A stretch of 64,000 bases of DNA from BQWY01 sp046351095 (GCA_046351095.1 JAXLZC010000001.1:1426001-1490000); one strand, 5' to 3'. Positions 1 to 9,517 are shown, counted from the stretch's first letter. Program-made: numbers and translations. Notes: generated by a model not told the origin, from the letters alone.

Positions 1-1
1 T

Positions 2-934
2 TCTGTTACGATCGACGACAGCCTGCTCCATAAAACCTACGACCACGCGCGCCAATTGGAATTCGGCCGGCTCGTGCTCACGGCGATGGGCTACAACTTC
101 GAGCAGGGGCGTTTAGATGTTTCGGCGCATCCGTTTACGACCTCGTTCCATCCGACCGACGTCCGCGTCACCACGCGTGTATTCGAACAGGACCTGCCGT
201 CCTGTCTCTACAGTTGTATCCATGAGGGCGGGCACGGCCTCTACGATCAGGGCCTGAACCCGCGGCACTACGGCACGCCGCTGGGCGACTCGATCTCGCT
301 CGGCATTCACGAAAGCCAATCGCGGCTGTGGGAAAATTGCGTCGGGCGTTCGAAGGCCTTTTGGCGCTGCTTCTTCCCTCTCCTCCAGCAGACGTTCCCG
401 GAGCAATTGGCCGGCGCCTCGATGGAACAGCTGTACGCCGCCGTCAACCGCGTGCAGCCCTCGTTCATTCGAGTCGAGGCCGACGAGTTGACCTACAACC
501 TGCACGTCATGCTGCGTTTCGAAATCGAACAGGGGTTGATCGAAGGGCACACCAAGGTCGCCGACCTGCCCGACCTCTGGCGCGACAAAATGCGGAGCTA
601 CCTGAACGTGGTGCCGGAACGCGACGCCGACGGGGTGCTGCAGGACATCCATTGGTCCATGGGGTCCTTCGGCTATTTCCCGACCTACACGTTGGGCAAT
701 CTGTACTCTGTGCAGTTTTATAACCAGGCAAAGATCGAGCTGCCGAATTTGGAGCGGGATATCGAAGGTGGCCGCTTGACCATCCTGCGGCAATGGCTCC
801 AGCAAAAGATCCACCACTGGGGACGGATGTTCACCGCGGAGAAATTGGTCGAGCGAATCACCGGCGGCCCGCTCAGCCCCGATCCCTGGCTGACCTACGT
901 CGAGAACAAATACGGCGAGCTGTACAAGGTGTAA
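2..934 (+). CDS. M32 family metallocarboxypeptidase, 5'-truncated by the window edge
   Basis: The reading frame is open from base 2, so only the C-terminal ~310 residues of an enzyme that is normally about 500 residues long are present. The M32 zinc motif HEGGH is visible, followed by the family-typical segments GTPLGD and HESQSRLWEN. M32 enzymes are cytoplasmic zinc carboxypeptidases that remove C-terminal residues from peptides. An in-frame TTG at base 56 is not the true start, because the residues before it (DDSLLHKTYDHAR) also fit the family. The gene ends 34 bases before a convergent gene. Family assignment is confident; substrate preference cannot be read. Confidence 0.93.
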   Translation, partial: SVTIDDSLLHKTYDHARQLEFGRLVLTAMGYNFEQGRLDVSAHPFTTSFHPTDVRVTTRVFEQDLPSCLYSCIHEGGHGLYDQGLNPRHYGTPLGDSISLGIHESQSRLWENCVGRSKAFWRCFFPLLQQTFPEQLAGASMEQLYAAVNRVQPSFIRVEADELTYNLHVMLRFEIEQGLIEGHTKVADLPDLWRDKMRSYLNVVPERDADGVLQDIHWSMGSFGYFPTYTLGNLYSVQFYNQAKIELPNLERDIEGGRLTILRQWLQQKIHHWGRMFTAEKLVERITGGPLSPDPWLTYVENKYGELYKV

Positions 935-967
935 GGGGAAGAGAAGTGCTGAGTGTCGAGGTAAGCG

Positions 968-1531
968 TCAGTAGCCCATCAGTTTGTTGAGCTTGGCCAG
1001 GTCACGCGGCGGCAGCGTAAACTCGTTGGCCACTTCGATACGGTGCGGCACGAGCATGATCGTATGAAATGAAATGTCGCGGATCGGCAGCTTCAACTCC
1101 GGCTGCTCCGGGGTCGTCAGCGCTACATCTTCCACCGACTTGGTGAGCTGCGTCGTATCCTGCGCGGCGTAGGTCGCCACCACGGCCTGAATCAATTCCA
1201 AGCTGTGCTTGTTCGGTTCGTGCGCGTCGGCGCTCGCCGTGATGAGCGGCACGATCTCCTCCACCACCTGTTCGACCACCGAAAAATTCTCCACCTTTTC
1301 CTTCCGCCGCAACGACAGCAGATCGTTGTCGAGATCCTTGCTGAACGCGCCGTAGGCGAATCGGAAAAACTCGAAGTGCAGCGCGCGAAAGCCCTTACTG
1401 AAGAGTTGCAGTTCGCACAAAAAGCAGAGCTGCTGCAGCCGCACGTCGTTATACAACCCGTGCGGCTCGATCAGGTGCAGGATGTACAGCAACAATGCCC
1501 GATCGATGGTCATGTGGTGCGCTTGACGCAT
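968..1531 (-). CDS. Panacea/DUF4065-like hypothetical protein
   Basis: A 187-residue protein with no signal peptide. The N-terminal half has the pattern of the Panacea (SocA/GepA-like, DUF4065) fold: RLQQLCFLCELQLFSKG followed by an aromatic-rich FRFAYGAFSKDL segment. Panacea domains are often antitoxins, but no toxin-like partner lies beside this gene. The ATG at 1531 is preferred over an upstream in-frame TTG because AAGGAG lies 11 bases before it. It is divergent from the Fur-family gene and convergent with the carboxypeptidase. The domain call rests on pattern only, so function is unknown. Confidence 0.6.
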   Translation of the reverse strand: MRQAHHMTIDRALLLYILHLIEPHGLYNDVRLQQLCFLCELQLFSKGFRALHFEFFRFAYGAFSKDLDNDLLSLRRKEKVENFSVVEQVVEEIVPLITASADAHEPNKHSLELIQAVVATYAAQDTTQLTKSVEDVALTTPEQPELKLPIRDISFHTIMLVPHRIEVANEFTLPPRDLAKLNKLMGY

Positions 1532-1680
1532 CGCAGTGCCTTCTCCTTGTGTGGCGACGAGCAACGAACGAACGGCGTTGCACTATACGCAGCGCCCGAC
1601 GGCCGGTCAACGCAATCGGCCCACGGCACGCGCGCGCCAGGCACGGCCCCTCTTGACCGCTTTGCGCGTTTCGTATTGTA

Positions 1681-2154
1681 ATGCGCCCCATGCCCGGCCG
1701 GTCCCTTACCACAAAATCCGTCAAGGATAAAAAAGAGAAAGAGATGGAGGCGCTCCGCAGCCATCTCGCGAAGAACAATCTCAAGCTGACGCGTCAGCGC
1801 GAGTTGATCTTGGTGGAATTCCTGAAGAAGGAACACATCACCGCCGAGCAGATGTACCACGAACTCGCGCGGAAGGATCCGCACCTCGGCCTCGCGACCA
1901 TCTACCGCACGTTGAATTTGTTTTGCGACGTGGGCCTCGCCCAAGCCCGGCACTTCGGCTCGCAGACGCAATTCGACAACGTCTCGCACAAAGGGCACCA
2001 CGACCACCTTATCTGCACCGGCTGCGGCAAGATCGTCGAATTCGAGAACGAAGAGATCGAGCGGATGCAGGAACAGATCGCCGGAGACCATGGGTTCACG
2101 ATCACGATGCACAAGCTCGAACTGTACGGGCTCTGCTCGAAATGCCGGAACTGA
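1681..2154 (+). CDS. fur: Fur-family metal-responsive transcriptional regulator
   Basis: A 157-residue Fur-family protein. The winged helix is recognisable (LKLTRQRELIL, then the recognition segment LATIYRTLNLF near residues 71-81). The metal-binding part follows, with HHDH at 106-109 and two Cys pairs, CTGC at 112-115 and CSKC at 152-155. That set is typical of Fur and PerR, and the sequence alone does not separate them firmly. The start is uncertain: no ribosome site precedes 1681, and an internal ATG at 1744 is possible. Its position before a ferric-iron importer and the Fur-like operators found elsewhere in this window favour an iron role. Confidence 0.87.
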   Translation: MRPMPGRSLTTKSVKDKKEKEMEALRSHLAKNNLKLTRQRELILVEFLKKEHITAEQMYHELARKDPHLGLATIYRTLNLFCDVGLAQARHFGSQTQFDNVSHKGHHDHLICTGCGKIVEFENEEIERMQEQIAGDHGFTITMHKLELYGLCSKCRN

Positions 2155-2267
2155 CCCGACTCACGCCTTCGCTTTCCCTTTCGCGTCGCCCCAAGCACCT
2201 TCCGTCAATACGTAGGCCACCTCGCCGCCGATTGACCCACACGCCGCGCCTTTGTTACCGTGCCGCG

Positions 2268-3335
2268 ATGACGAATCGTCCGCTCGTAGCTGCCCCGGTG
2301 ACCGGCTCTTCACGTATGATCGCGTACGCGCTGTCCGCAATCTGTCTGGTGGCCGGGCTGTTCGGCATCGGCACAGCGCCGGCTGCCGACGCCGCCGATA
2401 CGCTCGTCGTCTACTCGGGTCGCGCGGAACGCTTGATCAAACCCGTCCTTGACGACTTCGAAGGCAAAACCGGCATCAAGATCCAACTGCTCTCGTCCGG
2501 TACCACGGAGTTGGTGAATCGTGTGCAGATGGAAGGCGCCCGGAGCCCGGCCGACGTGCTGATCACGAACGATGCGGGCAGCTTGGAACGTGCCCGCGAA
2601 CTCGGCTTGTTCCGTCCGCTGGCATTACGCGAGGTCGACCGCGCGATTCCCGCGCAATACCGCGCCGCCGACAATAGCTGGATCGGCTTGTCCGGCCGAT
2701 TCTGGATCGTGGTGTACAACACCAAACAGGTGAAGGCGGAAGACGTCCCGTCGTTGCTCGACCTGGCACTGCCCAAGTGGAAGGACAAGGTCGCGATTCC
2801 CAACGCGGGTAGCGAATATCTGCAGGCCGGGGTGTCGGTGATCAAGGCGACGCACGGCGACGCAAAGACGAAGGAATTTTTGGCTGGTCTCAAACGGAAC
2901 GCCGGCACTCGCGTCTACGGCAAGAGCTCGCAAATCGTCGAGGCGGTCGCCAAGGGCGAAGTGCCGCTCGGCATCGTGAACCACTATTATGTGCACCGCC
3001 AATTGGCGAGCGATCCTTCGGCTCCGATCGCCGTCGCCATCCCCGATCAACAAGACGGCGGCATGGGCGCCATCATGAACGTCACCGGCATCGGCGTGTT
3101 GAAGCATGCGCCGCATATGGAGCAGGCGAAACTGCTCGTCGAATTTTTGGTGGCGCAGGCCGGACAAAAACTCTTCGCCGACCTGAACAAAGAATATCCT
3201 CTGCATCCCGAAGTCAAAGCGGATCCGGCGTTGAAACCCCGTGCGTCCTTCCGCGCTGCGCTCGTTCCGCTCGCCAAGTTGGCGGAATTACGCGAGCCGA
3301 CCATGGACCTGATCGAGGACGCCGGACTGCGCTAG
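2268..3335 (+). CDS. Ferric-iron ABC transporter, periplasmic substrate-binding protein
   Basis: A 355-residue solute-binding protein of the FbpA/FutA ferric-iron class. A hydrophobic signal segment (residues ~19-36) precedes the first strand, TLVVYSGRAERLIKPVLDDFE, whose opening is typical of the family. The paired tyrosines at 240-241 (NHYYVH) match the iron-binding tyrosines of these proteins. The ATG at 2268 is the first start after the Fur-family gene; a second ATG at 2316 would give a shorter signal peptide. It is followed after 27 bases by the permease gene, so it delivers Fe3+ to that ABC importer. No Fur operator was recognised upstream. Confidence 0.88.
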   Translation: MTNRPLVAAPVTGSSRMIAYALSAICLVAGLFGIGTAPAADAADTLVVYSGRAERLIKPVLDDFEGKTGIKIQLLSSGTTELVNRVQMEGARSPADVLITNDAGSLERARELGLFRPLALREVDRAIPAQYRAADNSWIGLSGRFWIVVYNTKQVKAEDVPSLLDLALPKWKDKVAIPNAGSEYLQAGVSVIKATHGDAKTKEFLAGLKRNAGTRVYGKSSQIVEAVAKGEVPLGIVNHYYVHRQLASDPSAPIAVAIPDQQDGGMGAIMNVTGIGVLKHAPHMEQAKLLVEFLVAQAGQKLFADLNKEYPLHPEVKADPALKPRASFRAALVPLAKLAELREPTMDLIEDAGLR

Positions 3336-3362
3336 CCGTCCTCGCGGCGCAGCACTCTTGTC

Positions 3363-4964
3363 ATGAGCACCACGGCCCTGCGAGTTCGGCTGTGGTCCCC
3401 GCTGCAACCGCTCGTCATCGTCATTGCCGCTGCGCTTTCGCTCCCGCTGCTCTACGTCAGCTACCGCGCCGTCACCGCCGATCCCGCACTCTGGTCGAGA
3501 CTCTGGCGCACACGCCTGCCGGAACTGCTTTGGAATACCGCGACGCTTGCGACCGGCGTCGGCATCCTGACGTTGCTGCTCGGCGTGTCGTTGGCCTGGC
3601 TCGTCACCCGTCTGGACTTTCCAGGGCGTCGCCTGTGGGAATGGGCATTGGTCCTGCCGCTGGCCATGCCGACCTACGTCCTCGCGTACGTCTACGCGCA
3701 TCTGCTTGGGCACGACGGCCCGGCAGATCGACTCTGGCAGCAACTCGTCGGACCGGACCAACACATCTTCTCGCCGCAATCCTATTGGGGCGCGACACTG
3801 GTGATGGCGCTGGACACCTTTCCGTTCGTTTATCTCCTGACGCGCACGGCGCTGCTGAGTACCAACGTGTCGTTCGAAGAGGTCGCGCGGGCCTGCGGCG
3901 CGAGTGCCTGGCGGACGTTTCGCCGGATCACGTTGCCGCTGTTGCGTCCGTCGATTTTTGCGGGCCTCTCGCTGGTCGTTCTGTACGTCGTCTCGGATTT
4001 CGGCGCGGTCTCGTTGCTGCGCTACCAAACGTTGACCTACGCCGTGTACCAACAGATGACAGGGCGGTACAACTACGCAGCCGCCAGCGTCCTCAGTCTG
4101 TTGCTCGTGGTATCCGCTATCACGCTTTTTGTGCTCGAGCGCTGGTTCCGGCAACGCAGCCGGTTTTATCAGACCGGTGGACGGTTTCGTCCCGCGCCGC
4201 GACGCACCGGCTCGCCCGCACAACAATGGATGGCCACCGGTTATGCCGCGCTCGTCTTTTTGCTGTCGTTCGGCATTCCCGCCGGGTGGCTCGTCGCCTG
4301 GAGCCTCGATGCGCTCCGTAGCGGCGCCATCGACCAACGCTTTTTCGAATTCACCTGGAACACGGTGTGGCTCTCCGCGCTGGCCGCCACGGCCGCCGTG
4401 TTGCTCGGCCTCCCCGTCGCCTACCTCGCGACACGGCGACCGACCTGGTTGAACCACGTGTGTTTGCATGCGACCTACGCCGGGTACGTGCTCCCCGGTC
4501 CAGTGGCTGCCCTAGCGTTGCTCGTCCTCGCCATGGCGCTTGTTCCCGGCTCCTACGGCACAATCGGACTGCTCATCATGGCCTACGTCGTACACTATCT
4601 GCCGGCGGGCCTGCAGTCGCTCGAACCGGCAATCCAACAGGTGACGCCGAACGTAGAAGAGGTGGCACGGACGCTCGGCGCGACGTTATGGGGGACGATC
4701 CGCCGCGTGACGATTCCGCTGATCTGGAACGGATTTCTCGGCGCATGGATCTTGATGTTTTTGCAGTGTATGAAGGAGTTGCCCGCGACGCTGCTGCTGC
4801 GCCCAGTCGGCTTCGACACGCTCGCCGTGCGAGTATGGCTGGAGGCCAGCGAAGAGTTGTATCAATTGGCGGCGGCGCCGGCCCTGTTGATCGTGCTGAT
4901 CAGTTTGCCCGCCCTCGCGTTGCTCGTCTCACGCGATTGGCGGCGACCGGAGGCGACCCACTGA
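3363..4964 (+). CDS. Ferric-iron ABC transporter permease (fused FbpB type)
   Basis: A 533-residue inner-membrane protein with about twelve hydrophobic segments arranged as two homologous halves. Each half has an EAA-type cytoplasmic loop that docks the ATPase: EVARACGASAWRTFRRI in the first and EVARTLGATLWGTIRRV in the second. This fused double-permease layout is usual for FbpB/SfuB ferric-iron importers. Its stop codon overlaps the ATG of the ATPase (TGATG), indicating translational coupling within a three-gene importer operon. Confidence 0.9.
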   Translation: MSTTALRVRLWSPLQPLVIVIAAALSLPLLYVSYRAVTADPALWSRLWRTRLPELLWNTATLATGVGILTLLLGVSLAWLVTRLDFPGRRLWEWALVLPLAMPTYVLAYVYAHLLGHDGPADRLWQQLVGPDQHIFSPQSYWGATLVMALDTFPFVYLLTRTALLSTNVSFEEVARACGASAWRTFRRITLPLLRPSIFAGLSLVVLYVVSDFGAVSLLRYQTLTYAVYQQMTGRYNYAAASVLSLLLVVSAITLFVLERWFRQRSRFYQTGGRFRPAPRRTGSPAQQWMATGYAALVFLLSFGIPAGWLVAWSLDALRSGAIDQRFFEFTWNTVWLSALAATAAVLLGLPVAYLATRRPTWLNHVCLHATYAGYVLPGPVAALALLVLAMALVPGSYGTIGLLIMAYVVHYLPAGLQSLEPAIQQVTPNVEEVARTLGATLWGTIRRVTIPLIWNGFLGAWILMFLQCMKELPATLLLRPVGFDTLAVRVWLEASEELYQLAAAPALLIVLISLPALALLVSRDWRRPEATH

Positions 4965-6196
4965 TGCGCAGAGAATCCGGCGAGTCTCCCTCATCGCCCG
5001 CCACGCCCGATGGGTTGGAGCGCGCCGCCGCGTCCGTCGCGGACGCGCCACGTATCCGCCTCGATCATCCGGTCGTCTTGGAACTCCGCAACCTCAGCTG
5101 CGCCTACGAATCGACGCGCGCCGCCGTCTCGGATGTCTCGCTCTCCGTGCGTGCCGGCGAAATCGTCTGTTTGCTCGGCCCGTCCGGCTGCGGCAAAACG
5201 ACGGTGCTGCGCGCAATCGCCGGATTCGAGCGCCCGTCGGCCGGCGAGATTCGCTTGGGCGGCCGGCTCGTGTCGTCGCCGCACGAGATGATCTCCACCG
5301 AGCAGCGCAGCGTGGGGATGGTGTTTCAAGAATACGCCCTGTTCCCACACCTCCGCGTCGGCGACAATATCGCGTTCGGACTGCAAGCGTTGGATGCATC
5401 GAAGCGACGCGCGCGCGTCGACGAACTGTTGCAGCTGACCGGGCTGACCGGCTTCGACCGACGGTATCCGCACGAACTCTCCGGCGGCCAACAACAACGT
5501 GTCGCGTTAGCCCGTGCGCTTGCGCACCATCCCGTTATCCTGTTGCTGGACGAACCGTTCAGCAATCTTGACCCCGACATGGCGGCGCACATGCGTCACG
5601 AACTCCACAGCCTGCTGAAGCGCACCAACACCACGACGATCCTTGTCACGCACGATCACGAAGAGGCGTTCGCGATCGCCGACCGCATCGCCGTGTTGAG
5701 CCGCGGCCGCTTGGAGCAACTGGACACACCGGAGTTGCTCTACCACGTGCCGTCGTCGGTCTTCGTCGCGGAGTTCGTCGGGCAGGCGGATTTTCTCCCC
5801 GGCGTCGTGCAACAGGATGTCGTGACGACCGAACTCGGAACATTTCCGAATCAGAAACAACTCGCGACCGGCACCTCCGTCGTCGTGATGATTCGGCCGG
5901 ATGACGTGCATCTCTCGCCGTCTCCGTCCGGGCAAGCCGTCGTCGCGTCGCGGCAATTTCGCGGCTCCGAAAATCTCTACCGCGTGCGTCTGCACTCCGG
6001 ACGCACCGTGCACTGCAGCGAACTTTCTACCAACGTCTTTCCGGTAGGCACCCGCGTCGCATTACGCGTGGAAGCCTCGCATACGGTGATCTTTCCCGAT
6101 GCCGGGCAAACCGTCGGCCGTTCGGCAGCATCGCCCACGGCACCAGGCGCCACCACCGTTGCAGGCGATACGCCGCCGACCGCCGACGCCGACTAA
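4964..6196 (+). CDS. Ferric-iron ABC transporter ATP-binding protein
   Basis: A 410-residue ABC ATPase. Walker A GPSGCGKT lies at 72-79, the signature LSGGQ at 172-176 and Walker B ILLLDEP at 192-198, followed by a TOBE-like C-terminal domain (IRPDDVHLSPS onward), as in FbpC and PotA. It has an N-terminal extension of about 35 residues before the first strand and a low-complexity Ala/Thr-rich tail. The ATG at 4964 overlaps the permease stop. It energises uptake through the permease encoded just upstream. A weak hairpin at 6202-6221 follows the gene, without a T tract. Confidence 0.9.
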   Translation: MRRESGESPSSPATPDGLERAAASVADAPRIRLDHPVVLELRNLSCAYESTRAAVSDVSLSVRAGEIVCLLGPSGCGKTTVLRAIAGFERPSAGEIRLGGRLVSSPHEMISTEQRSVGMVFQEYALFPHLRVGDNIAFGLQALDASKRRARVDELLQLTGLTGFDRRYPHELSGGQQQRVALARALAHHPVILLLDEPFSNLDPDMAAHMRHELHSLLKRTNTTTILVTHDHEEAFAIADRIAVLSRGRLEQLDTPELLYHVPSSVFVAEFVGQADFLPGVVQQDVVTTELGTFPNQKQLATGTSVVVMIRPDDVHLSPSPSGQAVVASRQFRGSENLYRVRLHSGRTVHCSELSTNVFPVGTRVALRVEASHTVIFPDAGQTVGRSAASPTAPGATTVAGDTPPTADAD

Positions 6197-6293
6197 GTCC
6201 GGTCGTTCGACGGCATTCGAACGGCTCGCGCCGACTGTTGCACCCGCTGCACCATCCGCACCCGCTGTGTGAGCGGCGATTCGGCAGCGTGTG

Positions 6294-6323
6294 TTGACAG
6301 GCCTTCGGCGCTTCAGCTATCGG
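6294..6323 (+). promoter_or_regulatory. Possible sigma-70 promoter for exbB-exbD-tonB
   Basis: TTGACA at 6294-6299 and TATCGG at 6318-6323, separated by 18 bases, lie about 40 bases upstream of exbB. The -35 is perfect, the -10 is weak. It would serve the three energy-transduction genes separately from the iron importer. Confidence 0.3.
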
Positions 6324-6359
6324 TAGCCGTCACGTCCGCACACCATCAGGAGTCTCGAC

Positions 6360-6785
6360 ATGGATCTACTTAAAGAAGCGGTGGATTACGGCATCATCGG
6401 CTTGCTGGTCTGCTTGAGCCTCTGGTCGGTCGCGGTCGGCATCGAACGCTGGTTGTATTACCGACGCGTCGACCCGCGCGCCTTCCCGAATCACCAACTC
6501 TTCGAGATCGACCTCACCAAACGGTTGGTGGTCATCGGCACCGTCGCGGCGAATGCGCCCTACATCGGCTTGCTCGGCACGGTGCTCGGCATCATGATGA
6601 CGTTCCATACCATGGGATCGTCGGGGCAGATGGCGGTGAGCACGATCATGGTGGGGTTGAGCCTTGCGTTGAAGGCGACCGCCGTCGGCCTGCTGGTCGC
6701 CATTCCCTGCGTCGTGATGAACAATATTTTACGTCGCCGCGTCAGCGAACTCTTGACCTTGCATCGCGTGCAACATGGATCGTGA
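6360..6785 (+). CDS. exbB: ExbB-like proton channel subunit (short form)
   Basis: A 141-residue MotA/TolQ/ExbB-family protein with three membrane segments, much shorter than enteric ExbB (about 240 residues). The conserved core is clear: NAPYIGLLGTVLGIMMTF followed by LSLALKATAVGLLVAIP. With ExbD it forms the inner-membrane proton channel that energises TonB. AGGAG lies about ten bases before the ATG. The 3' end overlaps exbD by 11 bases, so the two are translationally coupled. Confidence 0.9.
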   Translation: MDLLKEAVDYGIIGLLVCLSLWSVAVGIERWLYYRRVDPRAFPNHQLFEIDLTKRLVVIGTVAANAPYIGLLGTVLGIMMTFHTMGSSGQMAVSTIMVGLSLALKATAVGLLVAIPCVVMNNILRRRVSELLTLHRVQHGS

Positions 6786-7149
6786 ACTCAATCAGATCAA
6801 CGTCATTCCGTTGGTCGACGTTATGTTGGTGCTGTTGGTCATCGTCTTGACCACCGCCACCTTCATCACCACCGGCCACATTCCCGTCGACCTCGCCAAA
6901 GCAAAAGAAGCCGGCGACCGGAAGGATGTCCCGCTGGTCATCACGATCACGGCGGAAGGCGGACTCTTTCTGAACGATAAGTCGATGACCATCGACGAAC
7001 TCAAGTCCGCGCTCGCGCCGCACAAACGCGAGTCGCTGGTGCTGGTCCGCGCCGACAAGGTGACGTTGCTCGAACGGTTCGTCGGTGTGGTGGATGAAGT
7101 GCGTGGACTTGGCTTTCAACAAGTCAGCCTCGAAGTCGTTCGGTCCTGA
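6775..7149 (+). CDS. exbD: ExbD-like proton channel subunit
   Basis: A 124-residue ExbD/TolR protein: a short cytoplasmic N-terminus (NQINVIPLVDVML, containing the conserved membrane Asp), one transmembrane helix at ~residues 11-32 and a periplasmic domain. It partners ExbB to convert proton flow into TonB motion. It overlaps exbB and is followed after 11 bases by tonB, giving a compact exbB-exbD-tonB unit. Confidence 0.9.
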   Translation: MDRELNQINVIPLVDVMLVLLVIVLTTATFITTGHIPVDLAKAKEAGDRKDVPLVITITAEGGLFLNDKSMTIDELKSALAPHKRESLVLVRADKVTLLERFVGVVDEVRGLGFQQVSLEVVRS

Positions 7150-7160
7150 GCACGATCGCC

Positions 7161-8228
7161 ATGCGCGCCACGAGCGCCGGCTCCCCATCGCAGCACGATT
7201 CCAACCACGAGACTCCTCGTCCTCATGAGGTGCGTCGCAGCCGACTGCGGAACGATCGCGTCGCGTGGATCGCCTCGCTGCTCTTCCACGGCCTGCTGAT
7301 CGCACTCGCCTTGCTGTTCGTCAAATCGCTGCACGCGCCGACGCCACCGGACACCTTCCACTGGTCGGTCACGTTACCGAATGTCCAAAGCGAGGCTACT
7401 CAGCAAACGGACGTGCCTACAGCAGCGCCTCAGACAGCAACAGCCCCAGCGCCTCCTCCTCCTGCACCATCCGCCCCGGCTCAACCGGCGCGACGGGCCA
7501 GCGCACCGCAGCCTGTTGCGACTCCATCACCCACCGCGTCTGCGCCTCGCGACAACGTTGCACCGGCGCCGCCTCCCGTGGATGTGCCGCCCGCGCCTCC
7601 AGCCAAAACCATCGAGCAACCCACCGTGCGCGAGATGCCGACTCCACCGCCACCGCCGGAACCACAAGCGGAACCGGAAGTACGTGCGCAGGTGACGCCA
7701 CCGCAACCACCTCAGCCGCCGGAACCAGTCCCCCAACCGGAGCCTCTGACAGACATCGCACGTGTTCCCGACGTACCGCCGACACAATCGATCGACGAAC
7801 CTCGCCCACCTGTTGCGCCTCCTGCGCAAACGGAAACTGTACCCGCCAGTCCAGCAACCGAGCCTACGGCGACGCAGCAGCCATCGACGGCCAATGATAC
7901 GGCGACACCGTCACCCACAGCACCGCAACGGACGGCGAAACTCGATTTCGGGTGGCTGACGGAACGTCTAACGGGGCAAGTGGCGCAGGCGATTCGGTAT
8001 CCCGCCGATGCGCGCTTGAATGCCTGGGAAGGAAAAGTCGTGGTGAAGGTGACGGTGACCGCGGCAGGCGATTTGATCGACGCCAGCGTGGTCCGTTCGT
8101 CCGGCCACGAGAGTTTGGATCAGGAAGCGCTCGCACTTCTGCGCCGCCTCTCGCCGCTGACGCTGGATCGCCCCCTAGGGAAAGACCGTATCTCGCTGCA
8201 TCTGCCGATTCGTTTCTCGCTGCACTAA
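7161..8228 (+). CDS. tonB: TonB-family energy transducer (first copy)
   Basis: A 355-residue TonB protein. One N-terminal membrane anchor (residues ~36-54, preceded by basic residues) is followed by a long Pro/Ala/Gln/Glu-rich spanner (~80-260) crossing the periplasm and a C-terminal TonB domain (residues ~265-355, with YPADARLNAWEGKVVVKVTV). It transmits energy from the adjacent ExbBD to outer-membrane receptors. The spanner is unusually long compared with the ~240-residue enteric protein. The last four bases overlap the end of the convergent apbE gene, leaving no room for an intergenic terminator. Confidence 0.9.
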   Translation: MRATSAGSPSQHDSNHETPRPHEVRRSRLRNDRVAWIASLLFHGLLIALALLFVKSLHAPTPPDTFHWSVTLPNVQSEATQQTDVPTAAPQTATAPAPPPPAPSAPAQPARRASAPQPVATPSPTASAPRDNVAPAPPPVDVPPAPPAKTIEQPTVREMPTPPPPPEPQAEPEVRAQVTPPQPPQPPEPVPQPEPLTDIARVPDVPPTQSIDEPRPPVAPPAQTETVPASPATEPTATQQPSTANDTATPSPTAPQRTAKLDFGWLTERLTGQVAQAIRYPADARLNAWEGKVVVKVTVTAAGDLIDASVVRSSGHESLDQEALALLRRLSPLTLDRPLGKDRISLHLPIRFSLH

Positions 8229-9310
8229 CGTGTCGCGGGCGCGAGGGGCGCCGTCTCTACTCCTGCAGTGACCTTCACGCGCTCACGCAAACCGGACGAA
8301 ATCAGCACGCGACCCTCCGCATCCACGATCACCCCTTCGACATCGGGCAGCGCTTCGATGAGGACCATCCCGCGCTCCGGCCCCATCACAAAAATACCGG
8401 TGTCGAGCCCGTCGGCCCAGAGGCCGTCCTTCGCGACGATCGTGACGCTTTGGCAAAGTCGCGCCGGTTCGAGCGTGCGTGGGTCGAGAATGTGATGATA
8501 CCAATGCCCATCCTGCTCGAAGGCACGCTCGTAGTCGCCGGCCGTGGAAATCGCTTCGTCCTGCAATTCGATCGTCGCGAGCACCTCGCCCGGATGCCGC
8601 GGATGTTGGATGCCGACCGGAAACCGTTTATTGTCCGGCAACGTGCCGAACGTCACGATATCGCCCGCAAGCGCCACGACACCGGCCGTCGCGCCTTGCG
8701 CACGCATGACCTGCGCTGTGAGATCCGCCGCGTACCCCTTGCCGATGCCGCCGATGTCGAGACGCATGCCAGGCTTCGTCACCCCGATACGCGCGGGGGC
8801 GCGCTCCAACGTGACGGCCGACAGATCGAGCAACGGCCGCAGCGCCTCCAACGCACTCCGCGACGGCACACGCGGCTCTTTGCTGATCCCCCAAGCCTCG
8901 ACCACCGGCCCCATCGCAATGTTGAATCCACCCTCCGTCAACCGCGCAGCCTCCAACGACGCGGCGATCAAGGTCGCCGTGCTCTCGCTCACCGCAACGG
9001 AGCCTTTCCCCGCCATCGCATTGATCTGAGACAGTTCGCTCGTGGGAATCCAGGTACTCCACAACCCTTCGAGATACCGCACGTACCGAAAACCTTCCGC
9101 AACGGCCCGCTGCGCCGCCTCATCCGTAGGCGCAACCGCCGTCAACGTCACGAGGGTGCCCATGTGCATCTGCACACGTTTAACCAAGGCCTGCGACTGC
9201 TTAGGGACAGGCGGCGGTGCACTGCGACAACCGCCGACGGCGCCGACACCCATACCCCCGATCGCCACCACACACAGGATTCGCATCGCGCTGCGTAACC
9301 CACTCATCAT
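8225..9310 (-). CDS. apbE: ApbE-family FAD:protein FMN transferase, lipoprotein
   Basis: A 361-residue ApbE protein. It begins with a lipoprotein signal whose lipobox ends VGGC near residue 28, so it should sit on the periplasmic side. Family hallmarks are LDIGGIGKGYAADL and HHILDPRTLEPAR. ApbE uses FAD to attach FMN covalently to Ser/Thr in extracytosolic proteins. A likely substrate is encoded on the facing operon: the FMN-binding protein at 11956-12651 carries the SGAT acceptor motif. The start is a tandem ATG-ATG; either codon is possible. Confidence 0.92.
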   Translation of the reverse strand: MMSGLRSAMRILCVVAIGGMGVGAVGGCRSAPPPVPKQSQALVKRVQMHMGTLVTLTAVAPTDEAAQRAVAEGFRYVRYLEGLWSTWIPTSELSQINAMAGKGSVAVSESTATLIAASLEAARLTEGGFNIAMGPVVEAWGISKEPRVPSRSALEALRPLLDLSAVTLERAPARIGVTKPGMRLDIGGIGKGYAADLTAQVMRAQGATAGVVALAGDIVTFGTLPDNKRFPVGIQHPRHPGEVLATIELQDEAISTAGDYERAFEQDGHWYHHILDPRTLEPARLCQSVTIVAKDGLWADGLDTGIFVMGPERGMVLIEALPDVEGVIVDAEGRVLISSGLRERVKVTAGVETAPLAPATR

Positions 9311-9517
9311 CTCGTCGTCATCCTCGTCGTCATGCGTATCCTACGTTCCACCAGACCATGGCCGACACGTTTCGACCGACGGCCCATTCAAAATGATTCC
9401 ATCCGACAAGTCCAGTGCAGACCCCGCATCTGCCTCCTCGCCCACAACACGCTCGCGACCGGCGGCACAACCAGCCCAGGGCGGGACGAAAAATTCGCTC
9501 CGCCCGCAAAATCCCCC

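Noticed and set aside
2155..2267. A Fur box before the ferric-iron importer.
   Set aside because: No 7-1-7 or 19-bp match could be made in this short gap despite the expectation of iron control.
3288..4469. A 393-codon open frame antisense to the iron permease.
   Set aside because: The plus-strand permease is unambiguous by family and operon; the antisense protein is a low-complexity Arg/Gln/Gly-rich shadow.
7265..7897. Several long open frames on both strands over the first tonB spanner.
   Set aside because: They reflect the repetitive Pro-rich codons of tonB; each lacks a start signal and any recognisable domain.
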